NCBI GenBank assembly: GCA_016874055.1
Contig: VGVG01000002.1
Coordinates: forward strand, 62,001-126,000
From: Gammaproteobacteria bacterium
Lineage (GTDB): Bacteria; Pseudomonadota; Gammaproteobacteria; Steroidobacterales; Steroidobacteraceae
Length of the DNA: 64,000 nt
Reading direction: 5' to 3'
A program made the translations under genes and the position numbers. Under the pieces are notes generated by a model. It ran no database searches and was not told the DNA's origin. It saw only the letters and a program-made list of their open reading frames with translations. Each line of letters begins with the position of its first letter. Position 1 is the first letter of the stretch. Positions 55,394 through 64,000 of this stretch are shown here, in pieces.

Positions 55394-56427
55394 GTGCCCT
55401 CCTCAAAAAGCGGCATCGCCCCGGTCGGCCGTTGCGGCGGCGTGAGACCAAAGTGCAAATAGGCGGTACGGGTCGCGACACGGCCTCGAGTAGTGCGCAT
55501 CAAAAATCCCTGCTGAATGAGGAACGGCTCGATCACATCTTCGAGCGTACCGCGCTCTTCACCGATGGCGGCCGCCAGGCTATCGATGCCGACGGGTCCA
55601 CCCTCAAACTTCTCGATGATGGTGGTTAATAATTTTCGATCGAGCATATCAAAGCCGACCGGATCGACTTCGAGAAGATCGAGCGCCGCGACCGCGAGAG
55701 CCGAGGTAATGGTTCCGTCACCTTTGACCTGCGCGTAGTCACGCGCCCGACGCAGCAAGCGATTGGCGATTCGAGGCGTGCCGCGCGAACGCTCGGCGAT
55801 ACGCAGCGCCCCATCGGATTCGAGCGGAGCACCCATAATGCTGGCCGAGCGCTGCACGACGCTCTGGAGATCTTGAACATCGTAGAACTCTAGTCGCTGC
55901 ACGATACCGAAACGGTCGCGCAGCGGTGAGGTCAAAAGACCAGCGCGCGTCGTTGCACCTACCAACGTAAACGGTGGCAGGGATAATTTGATGGAGCGCG
56001 CTGCCGGACCCTCGCCAATCATGATATCGAGCTGAAAATCTTCCATCGCCGGATAAAGGATCTCTTCGACGATCGGTGACAGTCGATGAATTTCGTCAAC
56101 GAAAAGAACGTCGCGCGGCTGCAGATTCGTGAGGATAGCCGCGAGATCGCCCGGCCGCTCGAGCACGGGACCGGAAGTGTGTCGTAAACTGACGCCAAGT
56201 TCAGCGGCGAGGATGTTGGCGAGCGAAGTCTTGCCAAGTCCAGGAGGCCCGAAGATCAGCACATGGTCTAGCGCTTCCGATCGTGCTCGAGCCGCACCAA
56301 CGAAAACCTCGAGCTGTTTTTTTACCGGTTGTTGTCCGACGAAATCTGCGAGGCGCTTCGGACGTATCGCCCGATCAATTACCTCTTCTTCGCGACTGCC
56401 CTCGGCGCTCTCAGCACCTTTAGTCAT
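55390..56427 (-). CDS. ruvB: RuvB, Holliday junction branch-migration motor
   Basis: A 345-residue AAA+ helicase: [20 protein letters not shown], Walker [16 protein letters not shown], Walker [11 protein letters not shown], sensor 1 [10 protein letters not shown] and the C-terminal winged helix ([20 protein letters not shown]). It drives branch migration with RuvA. ATG overlaps the ruvA stop (ATGA). Confidence 0.98.
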   Translation of the reverse strand: MTKGAESAEGSREEEVIDRAIRPKRLADFVGQQPVKKQLEVFVGAARARSEALDHVLIFGPPGLGKTSLANILAAELGVSLRHTSGPVLERPGDLAAILTNLQPRDVLFVDEIHRLSPIVEEILYPAMEDFQLDIMIGEGPAARSIKLSLPPFTLVGATTRAGLLTSPLRDRFGIVQRLEFYDVQDLQSVVQRSASIMGAPLESDGALRIAERSRGTPRIANRLLRRARDYAQVKGDGTITSALAVAALDLLEVDPVGFDMLDRKLLTTIIEKFEGGPVGIDSLAAAIGEERGTLEDVIEPFLIQQGFLMRTTRGRVATRTAYLHFGLTPPQRPTGAMPLFEEGT

Positions 56428-57014
56428 CGGAGTGCGCCTTGTAATGCACGACGAATCAGATCCTCAGTGCCTTCACTTCCTGAGTTCGTCACAGCCTTGA
56501 TGAGCCGAGAGGCCTCGGCCGATTTATATCCGAGCGCAACCAGTGCCGCGAAGGCCTCGCCTTCCGCACCACCTGCGGCGGTGTCGGCAGAAACCAAACT
56601 GCTGAATTCAGCTGCGGAAAGGCGATCGCGCATCTCAATGATGAGTCGCTCGGCGGTCTTTCGTCCGACACCCGGAATTTTGGTAAGTGCGTTCACATCA
56701 TTTGACGTGACGCAGGAGGCAAAACCCTCAGCCGTCGTCCCGGAGAGAATTGCGAGTGCAATCTTGGGACCCACGCCAGATACTTTGAGCAAGTTTCGAA
56801 ACAGAAGCCGCTCGGCCGCCGACGAGAATCCGTAGAGAATATGCGCGTCTTCACGCACCACAAGGTGCGTCAGCAAACGCACTTCTTCGCCTACTCCGGG
56901 CAACCCATAGAAGGTCGACATCGGCGCCTCAATCTCGTAGCCGATACCGCCCACCTCGATAAGCAGCTGGGGCGGCGCTTTAACCACGATGCGACCGCAT
57001 ATTGAACCGATCAT
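56424..57014 (-). CDS. ruvA: RuvA, Holliday junction binding protein
   Basis: A 196-residue protein with three domains: the OB-fold ([20 protein letters not shown]), helix-hairpin-helix motifs ([35 protein letters not shown]) and a C-terminal UBA-like domain ([20 protein letters not shown]). It binds four-way DNA junctions and loads RuvB. It overlaps ruvC and ruvB by ATGA. Confidence 0.97.
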   Translation of the reverse strand: MIGSICGRIVVKAPPQLLIEVGGIGYEIEAPMSTFYGLPGVGEEVRLLTHLVVREDAHILYGFSSAAERLLFRNLLKVSGVGPKIALAILSGTTAEGFASCVTSNDVNALTKIPGVGRKTAERLIIEMRDRLSAAEFSSLVSADTAAGGAEGEAFAALVALGYKSAEASRLIKAVTNSGSEGTEDLIRRALQGALR

Positions 57015-57598
57015 CCTGCAACTCCACGATGACCGGCGATGAGACTACCGAGCGTGCGCTGCTGCGCGTGGCACAGCGCGACGGCGAGCGCATCGGCCGC
57101 ATCCGAAGTCAGACGTCCTTCGATCTTGAGCAAGATTCGCATCATGTGTGCCACCTGAGGTTTGTCAGCGCCGCCGAAACCCACCGTCGCGAGTTTGATG
57201 GCTCGTGGCGCGTACTCGGCGATCTCGAATTCGCCGAGCGCCGACAACGCAGCGCCCCGCGCCTGTCCAAGCTTTAGTGCACTGTCGATGTTTCGATTGA
57301 CAAAAACTTTTTCGACGGCGACTTCCCTCGGTGAGTGTTCGAGCACGAGCGTTCTGACGCCCTCATGAATTCGAGCGAGCCGCACAGCCATCGGCAGCCT
57401 ATCGACTTCGATACACCCGTGTGCGACGCAGCGACAATCAGGTCCCGTCATTTCGATAATGCCGTAGCCGAGCCGACGCGAACCAGGATCAAGCCCAAGG
57501 ATTCGGCAGTTCTGCGAAGCGAATATCGTCGGGGTGGCGACCGAGCCCGAGGACTTCGAATCGTAGCTACGCCAGGACTTGGACCGATATCGCGCCAT
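57011..57598 (-). CDS. ruvC: RuvC, Holliday junction resolvase, N-terminally extended
   Basis: A 195-residue resolvase. The catalytic acidic residues are in ILGLDPGSRRLGYGIIE, VAVEKVFVNRN and the end LTSDAADALAVALCHA. The only available start, ATG 57598, gives about 29 residues (basic and serine-rich) before the usual N-terminus; in E. coli the first aspartate is residue 7. No later ATG, GTG or TTG is at hand, so either the extension is real or a rare start is used. It overlaps ruvA (ATGA). Confidence 0.94.
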   Translation of the reverse strand: MARYRSKSWRSYDSKSSGSVATPTIFASQNCRILGLDPGSRRLGYGIIEMTGPDCRCVAHGCIEVDRLPMAVRLARIHEGVRTLVLEHSPREVAVEKVFVNRNIDSALKLGQARGAALSALGEFEIAEYAPRAIKLATVGFGGADKPQVAHMMRILLKIEGRLTSDAADALAVALCHAQQRTLGSLIAGHRGVAG

Positions 57599-57623
57599 GC
57601 GCTCGCGACCCCGAGGATGCGCT

Positions 57624-57650
57624 GAAAAGCAACCGGCTTATGATAGCCGG
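57624..57650 (-). terminator. Rho-independent terminator after lpd
   Basis: On the minus strand CCGGCT (57650-57645) pairs perfectly with AGCCGG (57638-57633) around a 6-base loop and is followed by TTGCTTTTC. It begins 7 bases after the lpd stop and just before ruvC, so it ends the sucA-sucB-lpd transcript. Confidence 0.7.
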
Positions 57651-57656
57651 AAACCC

Positions 57657-59084
57657 TCAGCGATTCGGCATATCGATGGCGCGCTTATCAGCCGCGAGAG
57701 CCGCCTCGTGTAACGCCTCGGATAAGGTGGGGTGTGCATGTATGGTGCGCTGCAGGTCCTCGGCGCTGGCTGAGTACTCCATGGCGAGCACCGCCTCGGC
57801 AATAAGCTCTCCGGCCATCGACCCGATGATGTGGACGCCGAGGATCTGGTCGTCATCCCTAGCGGCGAGTAGTTTTGCAAAACCTTGGCTCGACTCCATC
57901 GCCCGCGCGCGACCGCTCGCGATAAACGGGAAACAACCAACCTTATACGGTCGACCGCTCGCCTTCACTTGCTCTTCGGTCTGGCCCACCCAGGCAATTT
58001 CCGGAGCCGTGTAGATCACTGAAGGGATCGTCTCGTAGTTCACGTGCGCATAGAGACCGGCGATACGATCAGCGACGGCAATGCCCTCTTCCTTTCCCTT
58101 GTGCGCGAGCATGGGGCCCCGCACGCAATCGCCGACCGCCCATACGTTCTCGACTCCGGTGTGGCAATGGTCATTCACTTTGATGAGGCCGCGATCGTCG
58201 ATGACGACACCCGTGCCCTCACCGAGTAAATCGGCGGTGTGCGGACGGCGGCCGATGCAGACGACGAGCTTATCGACCGTGAGCGACTGCGAGGCAACAG
58301 TGCCATCGGAGTAGTTAACCCAAACTTCCCCCTGCGTCACCGTCGCTCCCAAAACCTTGGTGCCGAGACGAATGTCGAGCCCTTGCCTTCTAAAGTGTTT
58401 CATCGCTTCTTTGGCGAGCTGCTGGTCGGCTATCGGGAGAAAAGTCGGCATCGCTTCGAGCACCACGACATCCGCACCGAGACGGCGCCATACGCTACCG
58501 AGCTCGAGTCCGATGACGCCAGCACCTATCACGCCGAGCCGTTTGGGTACGGCGTCGAATTCCAGTGCACCCCAACTGTCGACTATGTGCGTACCATCCA
58601 AAGCAGCCGTTTTAAGCGGCATGGGCTGTGACCCACTCGCGAGCACCACATGCTTCGACGAAAACGTCATGACGCTACCGTCGTGCGCTGTGAACTCCAC
58701 TTTGCGCCCGGCGAGTAACTTGCCGTGACCCTGCACCGCGGTGACGCCTGCAGCTTTGAGCAGCTGCACGATGCTGCCCGTCATATTCCTCACGATCCCG
58801 GCCTTGCGTCGCTGCATCGCGGCGACATCCATTGCCACGGGACCGGTCTTGATGCCGTGCACCGAAAATTCGGCCTGCGCACGGTGAAAAAGCTCAGACG
58901 ATTCAAGCAAAGCCTTGGAGGGAATGCAGCCAGCATTAAGACAAGTGCCGCCGAAGGTTGCACTCCCGTCGTAGTTCCTCCATTCGTCGATGCAGACGAC
59001 CTTCAAGCGATTCTGCCCTGCACGAATGGCGGCCGGGTAACCTGCGGGACCGCCGCCGATGACGATGACGTCATAATCACTCAT
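57657..59084 (-). CDS. lpd: Dihydrolipoyl dehydrogenase (E3)
   Basis: A 475-residue flavoprotein: N-terminal FAD Rossmann motif VIGGGPAGYPAAIRAGQ, redox-active cysteines in GGTCLNAGCIPSKALL, NAD-binding VIGAGVIGLELGSVWRRLG and the C-terminal His-Glu dyad in HAHPTLSEALHEAAL. It reoxidises lipoyl groups of the 2-oxoglutarate dehydrogenase complex encoded just upstream. It follows sucB by 19 bases and ends the operon. Confidence 0.97.
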   Translation of the reverse strand: MSDYDVIVIGGGPAGYPAAIRAGQNRLKVVCIDEWRNYDGSATFGGTCLNAGCIPSKALLESSELFHRAQAEFSVHGIKTGPVAMDVAAMQRRKAGIVRNMTGSIVQLLKAAGVTAVQGHGKLLAGRKVEFTAHDGSVMTFSSKHVVLASGSQPMPLKTAALDGTHIVDSWGALEFDAVPKRLGVIGAGVIGLELGSVWRRLGADVVVLEAMPTFLPIADQQLAKEAMKHFRRQGLDIRLGTKVLGATVTQGEVWVNYSDGTVASQSLTVDKLVVCIGRRPHTADLLGEGTGVVIDDRGLIKVNDHCHTGVENVWAVGDCVRGPMLAHKGKEEGIAVADRIAGLYAHVNYETIPSVIYTAPEIAWVGQTEEQVKASGRPYKVGCFPFIASGRARAMESSQGFAKLLAARDDDQILGVHIIGSMAGELIAEAVLAMEYSASAEDLQRTIHAHPTLSEALHEAALAADKRAIDMPNR

Positions 59085-59103
59085 GATTTTGTCCCCGCTG
59101 ATG

Positions 59104-60327
59104 TCAGAGACCGAGCAGGATACGACTCGGATCCTCCAGACAATCTTTGATTGTCACCAGGAACTGAACGGCCTCGCGACCGTCGATGATGCGATGGTCG
59201 TAGCTAACCGCGAGATACATCATCGGCCGGACAACCACTTGGCCGTCGACGGCAATGGGTCGCTCCTGAATTTTATGCATACCTAGAATCGCACTTTGCG
59301 GCGCACTCACAATCGGCGTGGACAGCAAAGATCCGAAAATGCCGCCGTTCGTCACCGTGAACGTTCCGCCCTGTAATTCTTCGATCGAGAGCGATCCCGC
59401 GCGCGCACGTGCACCGAGATCGGTGATCTGCCTCTCGATCTCGGCAAAACCGAAATTTTCTATGTTTCGCAACACAGGAACGACCAGTCCGCGATCAGTC
59501 GAGACTGCGACTCCAATGTCATAGAACTCGTGATAGATGATGTCGCTACCATCAACAGAGGCGTTCATCAAAGGAAACTTACGCAGTGCCTCGATGCTCG
59601 CTTTTACAAAAAACGACATGAAACCGAGCTTCACGCCATGCTGCTTCTCAAAACGATCCTTATGGCGAGCGCGAAGCTCGTTGATAACCGTCAGATCGAT
59701 CTCATTGAAAGTTGTGAGGAGCGCAGCCGTGTGCTGAGCCTGAACCAGACGCTCTGCGATACGCTGACGCAGCCGCGTCATCGGTACTCGCTGTTCGGCG
59801 CGGGGAACGGCTGGTACTACATCCTTCACAGCGTCACTAACGGCGGGAGCCGGTGGCGTCACCGAAGAGGCAGCAGATGGCTGTTTCGCCGCGTGAGCGA
59901 CAACGTCCGCCTTGGTCACACGGCCGTCACGACCCGTCCCGCTTACCACACTGGTCTCGACACCGGTCTCTTCAGCCACGCGCCGTGCCGCTGGACCGAG
60001 TTTGCCACTCGATGTCGATCTGGAAGCACCCTCTGACTTGACCACAGCGGTCTCACTCCTCGCCGCAGCCTTAGGCGCAGCGGCTACCGCATCAGGCTCA
60101 AAGATGGCGAGCAAATCGCCACTTTTGACCGTGGCACCCTGCTGAACCGTGAACTCTTTAATTACGCCCGCCGCTGGGGCTGGAACCTCGAGCACGACCT
60201 TGTCGGTCTCGAGATCGGCGAGGTTTTCGTCACGATTAGCAGACTCACCAGGCTGCTTACGCCAAGCGACAAGCGTCGCATCGGCGACAGATTCGGGAAG
60301 CTGGGGAACGCGAATTTCGATAGTCAT
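59104..60327 (-). CDS. sucB: 2-oxoglutarate dehydrogenase E2, dihydrolipoyl succinyltransferase
   Basis: A 407-residue E2: one lipoyl domain with the lipoylated lysine in [14 protein letters not shown], an alanine/proline linker, a peripheral subunit-binding domain ([20 protein letters not shown]) and the catalytic domain ending in [17 protein letters not shown] (catalytic His and Asp). It transfers succinyl groups to CoA. It follows sucA by 18 bases. Confidence 0.97.
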   Translation of the reverse strand: MTIEIRVPQLPESVADATLVAWRKQPGESANRDENLADLETDKVVLEVPAPAAGVIKEFTVQQGATVKSGDLLAIFEPDAVAAAPKAAARSETAVVKSEGASRSTSSGKLGPAARRVAEETGVETSVVSGTGRDGRVTKADVVAHAAKQPSAASSVTPPAPAVSDAVKDVVPAVPRAEQRVPMTRLRQRIAERLVQAQHTAALLTTFNEIDLTVINELRARHKDRFEKQHGVKLGFMSFFVKASIEALRKFPLMNASVDGSDIIYHEFYDIGVAVSTDRGLVVPVLRNIENFGFAEIERQITDLGARARAGSLSIEELQGGTFTVTNGGIFGSLLSTPIVSAPQSAILGMHKIQERPIAVDGQVVVRPMMYLAVSYDHRIIDGREAVQFLVTIKDCLEDPSRILLGL

Positions 60328-60345
60328 GGTTTCGATATTTCCTAA

Positions 60346-63261
60346 TCAACGCTTACCAGAGCCCTCCGCCAAGCGGTCGGGCTGGAGGTTTTCCTCGGTG
60401 AGTCGCCGCGTCACACGCGTGTCGTCCCCTCGTGCAATGGATTGCAGCGCAGCCTTCACCAAGCCCGACTGCTCCGCATCGTGGATCTTGCCAATGCCGG
60501 TCGCAGGCGCCGCAGCAGGAGCACGGCCTGCATAGAGCAAAACGCGCTTGCCTTCGAGCAGACGCTCGAGTCGATGACGGATCTGATACCACGCACCTTG
60601 GTTTTGCGGCTCCTCTTGACACCAGACGATTTCATACGCGTTCTGGTAGCGGGCGATGGTGGCGACATACTCTTCGGTGGGGAAAGGATAAATCTGCTCA
60701 AGACGAACGAGCGCAACATCGTCTTGACCCGACGCCCGACGCGCCCTGAGTAAATCGAAATACACCTTGCCGCTCGAGAGCACAACTCGCTTCACCCTCG
60801 CTAGATCGAGCTTATCGATCTCGTCGATGATATTTTTGAACGAACTGCTTTCAAAATCTTCGAGTCCCGATACCGACAGGTCGTGACGCAGCAAGCTTTT
60901 TGGCGTCATCACGATTAATGGCTTTCGGAACTCGCGCAGCATCTGCCTTCGCAGCATGTGGAACATCTGCGCAGGCGTCGAGGGCACGCAGACCGACATG
61001 TTGAGTTCAGCGCACAGCTGCAAGAACCGCTCGAGTCGTGCCGACGAGTGCTCAGGACCCTGGCCCTCGTAACCATGCGGTAGGAACAAGGTGAGACCGC
61101 AATATCGACCCCACTTCGCTTCACCGGAACTGATGAACTGATCGATGATGACCTGCGCCCCGTTAGCGAAATCACCGAACTGCGCTTCCCAAACGACCAG
61201 CACGGACGGGTCGGTCTGCGAATATCCGTATTCGAAAGCAAGAACGGCTTCCTCGGAAAGCACGGAGTCGATGACCTCGAAACGCGGCTGATGCTCAACT
61301 ATATGTTTGAGCGGTATATGGGCCGCACCGGTCCTTTGATCGAACAGAACCGCGTGACGATGGAAGAACGTTCCGCGTCCCGAGTCCTGACCCGAAATCC
61401 GCACGGCGTAGCCGTCTTCCAGCAAACTCGCATACGCCAACGATTCCGCACATCCCCAATCGAGCGGCAACTCGCCGGCAATCATCCGGGCCCGATTGGC
61501 GATCACCTGCTGTACGCGTGGATGCAGCGTTTGCCCTTTCGGCATTGATACCAGGCGAGCACCGAGCGCCTTGAGACGCTTCTTGTCAATGCCCGAACAA
61601 ATCGTTGCAGTCCAGTCGATGTTGCCCGTGTAGGCGCCCCAATCGACCGTGTACTTGTTGCCGATCATGCCAAGAGAGGCCTTCGCCTGCGGTCGTCCCT
61701 CATCAAGGCCCGCGCGACACTGCTCGATTAAATCATCAGCCTCGAGTTGCGTGATCACGCCTTCGGCCACGAGCCGATCGCCATAGAGTTTGCGCGTAGT
61801 AGGATGCTTACGGATGATGTTGTACATCACCGGCTGCGTCGCTGCCGGCTCATCCGCCTCGTTGTGACCCAGACGGCGATAGCACACAAGATCAATCACG
61901 ACGTCTTTATGGAAGCGCTGGCGATACCTCATCGCGAGGCGCGTCACAAACACAACCGCTTCAGGGTCATCCCCGTTCACGTGAAAAATCGGTGCCTCAA
62001 GCATTTTCGCGACATCCGAGCAATACATCGTCGAACGCGTGTCTGCAGGGTTCGAGGTGGTGAAGCCCACCTGGTTATTTACGACGATATGCATGGTGCC
62101 GCCGGTGTAGTAACTGCGTGCCTGCGACAACTGCATCGTCTCCATAACCACGCCCTGGCCGCCAAAGGCCGAGTCACCGTGAATGAGACAGGGTACGACC
62201 CGTTCACCGAGCGTGTCGCCGCGGCGCTCTTGTCGCGCTCTCACTGAGCCCTCGACGACAGGATTGACCACCTCGAGGTGCGAGGGATTGAAGGCAAGAC
62301 CCACGTGAACGTTGCCACCTGACGTAAGCAGGTCGGCCGAGAAGCCTTTGTGGTACTTCACGTCACCCGAACCCTTGATCTGCGAAATGTCGTACTTGCC
62401 CTCAAATTCCCCAAACAACACGGACGGCGCTTTGCCGAGAACATTGACGAGTACGTTTAAGCGGCCACGATGAGCCATGCCGATGACAAATTCCTCGACG
62501 CCGAGGTTACCGCCCGTCTGAATCAGATCGTCGAGCAGCGGGATCAGTGAGTCACCGCCCTCGAGCGAGAAGCGCTTCTGACCCACGTACTTGGTGTGCA
62601 AGTAGCGCTCGAGGCCCTCGGCCACCGTCAGTTCCCAAAGAATGTTCCGACGCTCCTCCGACGAAAAACGATGATGAACGCGACCCGACTGGAATTCATC
62701 TTGCAGCCAGAGCCGCTCCTCTGTATCCGAAATGTGAGCAAACTCGGCACCGACCGAGCCGCAATAGACATGCTCGAGCGTGGCAATGATTTCGCGCAGC
62801 GACGCCCGGCCTGGGACGTTATTAACTCGGCTACCCGTGAAGAACAGCTTATCCAGGTCACCCTCCGTCAATCCGAAGTAGGACAGACTTAGAACCTTCG
62901 GTCGCTCACGCTGCATCAGATTGAGCGGATCGAGTCTCGCAATGAGGTGACCACGGTTTGCGTATATTTGTATTAGACGCGATACCGCGCCCTGCTTCGC
63001 GCTCGAGCTGCCATCAAAGGCTGCAGCAACCGCGCCACCAACCTGCCTTGCGGCCCGCGCGCGCTCGGCGATCGCACCCTGAATTGCCCGATGTGAACGC
63101 TCAAGGCCTGCGGGCTCCGGAATGTGGGCAAAGTATTCACGCCAAGTAGCCAAGACCGACGCCGGGTCGTTTAAATATTGTTCGTGAATGGACTCGACGT
63201 AGTCGGCATTACCATCATAAAGCGAAGAGGAAGCGAGTTGATCGCTGCGCGAAGCGCCCAT
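60346..63261 (-). CDS. sucA: 2-oxoglutarate dehydrogenase E1
   Basis: A 971-residue thiamine-diphosphate enzyme. N-terminal SSLYDGNADYVESIHEQYLN is the E2-binding region; FVIGMAHRGRLNVLVNVLGK, VNNQVGFTTSNPADTRST and HNEADEPAATQP are conserved active-site segments. It decarboxylates 2-oxoglutarate in the TCA cycle. ATG 63261 (MGASRSDQL) is chosen over the longer frame to 63345. It is the first gene of sucA-sucB-lpd. Confidence 0.97.
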   Translation of the reverse strand: MGASRSDQLASSSLYDGNADYVESIHEQYLNDPASVLATWREYFAHIPEPAGLERSHRAIQGAIAERARAARQVGGAVAAAFDGSSSAKQGAVSRLIQIYANRGHLIARLDPLNLMQRERPKVLSLSYFGLTEGDLDKLFFTGSRVNNVPGRASLREIIATLEHVYCGSVGAEFAHISDTEERLWLQDEFQSGRVHHRFSSEERRNILWELTVAEGLERYLHTKYVGQKRFSLEGGDSLIPLLDDLIQTGGNLGVEEFVIGMAHRGRLNVLVNVLGKAPSVLFGEFEGKYDISQIKGSGDVKYHKGFSADLLTSGGNVHVGLAFNPSHLEVVNPVVEGSVRARQERRGDTLGERVVPCLIHGDSAFGGQGVVMETMQLSQARSYYTGGTMHIVVNNQVGFTTSNPADTRSTMYCSDVAKMLEAPIFHVNGDDPEAVVFVTRLAMRYRQRFHKDVVIDLVCYRRLGHNEADEPAATQPVMYNIIRKHPTTRKLYGDRLVAEGVITQLEADDLIEQCRAGLDEGRPQAKASLGMIGNKYTVDWGAYTGNIDWTATICSGIDKKRLKALGARLVSMPKGQTLHPRVQQVIANRARMIAGELPLDWGCAESLAYASLLEDGYAVRISGQDSGRGTFFHRHAVLFDQRTGAAHIPLKHIVEHQPRFEVIDSVLSEEAVLAFEYGYSQTDPSVLVVWEAQFGDFANGAQVIIDQFISSGEAKWGRYCGLTLFLPHGYEGQGPEHSSARLERFLQLCAELNMSVCVPSTPAQMFHMLRRQMLREFRKPLIVMTPKSLLRHDLSVSGLEDFESSSFKNIIDEIDKLDLARVKRVVLSSGKVYFDLLRARRASGQDDVALVRLEQIYPFPTEEYVATIARYQNAYEIVWCQEEPQNQGAWYQIRHRLERLLEGKRVLLYAGRAPAAAPATGIGKIHDAEQSGLVKAALQSIARGDDTRVTRRLTEENLQPDRLAEGSGKR

Positions 63262-63299
63262 GTTGAAAGTAAGCCCCCAGAAACTGACTAAAGCCCAAC

Positions 63300-63305
63300 A
63301 TTCTA
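63300..63305 (-). promoter_or_regulatory. Possible -10 box of sucA
   Basis: TAGAAT on the minus strand (63305-63300) matches five of six consensus positions and would start transcription about 32 bases before the sucA ATG. No convincing -35 lies 16-18 bases upstream, so activation by a regulator or chance are both possible. Confidence 0.3.
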
Positions 63306-63354
63306 CCCGAAGCCTTGGAAAGCCCCCTCCTGAGCGAGGGTGCAAAAGGTAAAG

Positions 63355-63430
63355 TGGCGCCCCCGGCCGGAGTTGAACCGACGACCTACCGCTTAGGAGG
63401 CGGTCGCTCTATCCACTGAGCTACGGGGGC
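63355..63430 (-). tRNA. tRNA-Arg (anticodon CCT)
   Basis: A 76-nt gene: acceptor GCCCCCG / CGGGGGC, anticodon loop CTCCTAA giving CCT, T-loop GTTCAACTC and encoded CCA. It lies 19 bases after tRNA-Ala on the same strand, so the two are probably cotranscribed. Confidence 0.96.
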
Positions 63431-63449
63431 ACGGCCCGGAGACCACGCA

Positions 63450-63525
<76 letters not shown>

Positions 63526-63895
63526 TCCCGCGTGACAACAGTCTAGCACCACCGCACCCTAATTCTTATATTAATCCGATACAATTTTCAGAAATAGATG
63601 CCAAAACGGCATGCCTCAGTTTGCTTTCTTTTTGGATAGGCTAGCGGGTACGACCTTAGAAAGCACGTCGAATCATCAGGCGACTATTTTTTCCCTGCAG
63701 GGTTCGGTTCGATTTACCCCGCTCTCGCCTCATTGACGGCGCGACTCTGTATCGCCGCTGGAGCACCCTAATCCCGCGAGTGCGCGATTCGTATCGGGGC
63801 TTAGAGCAGCGTTGCTTGAGACGACGGTTCGTTATTTTCAGGGCAATAGGAAACAACTTGAGTCCGCACGCGATGCGTCGTGAGACGCAACGCGT
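63526..63895. other. Intergenic region upstream of the tRNA pair, no gene recognised
   Basis: A promoter-like pair lies here on the minus strand: TTCTGA (63593-63588) and TATAAG (63570-63565), 17 bases apart, pointing at tRNA-Ala with a leader of about 32 bases. The plus strand has a 41-codon frame at 63611-63736 (MPQFAFFLDRLAG) and an open stretch without ATG at 63660-63902 containing LIDGATLYRRW; neither has a family match I recognise. They may be gene debris. Confidence 0.35.
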
Positions 63896-64000
63896 TCAAT
63901 AACGCAGGCGTAGCAAAGTTGTCGATGCACCGCTTCCAACGGTCACGATAAACATTGCATCGTATTCGTCATCGCGTAGCGTGACGGTCTCCCGCCCGAC
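63896..64000 (-). CDS. C-terminal end of an unidentified protein (continues beyond the window)
   Basis: The minus strand is open from the window edge to TGA at 63898-63896 and encodes 34 residues, including TVTLRDDEYDAMFIVTVGSG. The residue mix (alternating polar and hydrophobic, no low-complexity) looks like real beta-rich protein. I do not recognise the family; the rest lies outside the window. Confidence 0.35.
   Translation of the reverse strand, partial: VGRETVTLRDDEYDAMFIVTVGSGASTTLLRLRY

Noticed and set aside
63656..63856. A 66-codon basic minus-strand open frame
   Set aside because: Arginine-rich with no motif and no ribosome site; overlaps several other equally unsupported frames.

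Overview
This 64 kb window is a compact chromosomal segment of a gammaproteobacterium. The evidence is the shared gene order: queG / nnr-tsaE-amiC-mutL-miaA-hfq-hflX-hflK-hflC-purA, then rnr-rlmB and rpsF-rpsR-rplI-dnaB-alr; ruvCAB-ybgC-tolQRAB-pal-cpoB-queEC; ffh-rpsP-rimM-trmD-rplS; sucA-sucB-lpd. A SUF operon led by an Rrf2 regulator and built around SufU and SufT suggests a Xanthomonadales/Nevskiales-like lineage rather than an enteric, but the species cannot be named from the sequence. Almost everything is housekeeping. I see no prophage, transposase, CRISPR array or rRNA.

Layout. 0-5.8 kb: tail of a PhoH-like ATPase, BepA-like periplasmic protease, then lipoprotein MlaA facing the mlaFEDCB operon tail to tail, so the whole phospholipid retrograde pathway sits together. 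5.8-13 kb: sufR-sufB-sufC-sufD-sufS-sufU-sufT, a Rieske ferredoxin and a SixA-like phosphatase, all closely spaced or overlapping. 12.9-13.7 kb: a decayed B12-binding radical SAM gene. 13.9-20.2 kb: yhhQ, sppA, a probable structured small RNA, and the rplS-trmD-rimM-rpsP-ffh operon. 20.2-23.4 kb: a CorC/HlyC-type membrane protein and a PP2C phosphatase pseudogene whose two halves flank an intact DUF998 gene. 23.4-43.7 kb: the alr-to-queG superoperon, read on the minus strand except for tRNA-Leu and queG. 43.9-46.6 kb: deoxynucleoside kinase, folK, pcnB. 46.7-49.1 kb: tRNA-Glu, an acyl-CoA dehydrogenase, cysQ, tRNA-Lys. 49.1-57.6 kb: queC, queE, Tol-Pal and ruvABC. 57.7-63.3 kb: lpd, sucB, sucA. 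63.3-64 kb: tRNA-Arg, tRNA-Ala, and the end of an unidentified gene.

Functionally the window covers the cell envelope (Mla, BepA, Tol-Pal, AmiC, SppA, HflKC), Fe-S cluster assembly, translation and tRNA/rRNA modification (four queuosine-pathway genes at three loci, MiaA, TrmD, RimM, RlmB, TsaE), DNA repair and replication (RuvABC, DnaB, a MutL with all the endonuclease motifs) and the 2-oxoglutarate dehydrogenase complex. Many genes are coupled by ATGA or TTGA stop/start overlaps and TTG starts are frequent.

The least ordinary items are (1) a 91-nt pseudoknot-capable RNA domain followed by a terminator-like hairpin between rplS and sppA, with a promoter placed to start it exactly at its first stem; (2) the PP2C gene split by a DUF998 gene; (3) the multiply frameshifted radical SAM remnant; and (4) possible leaderless or near-leaderless starts at ffh and sufR.
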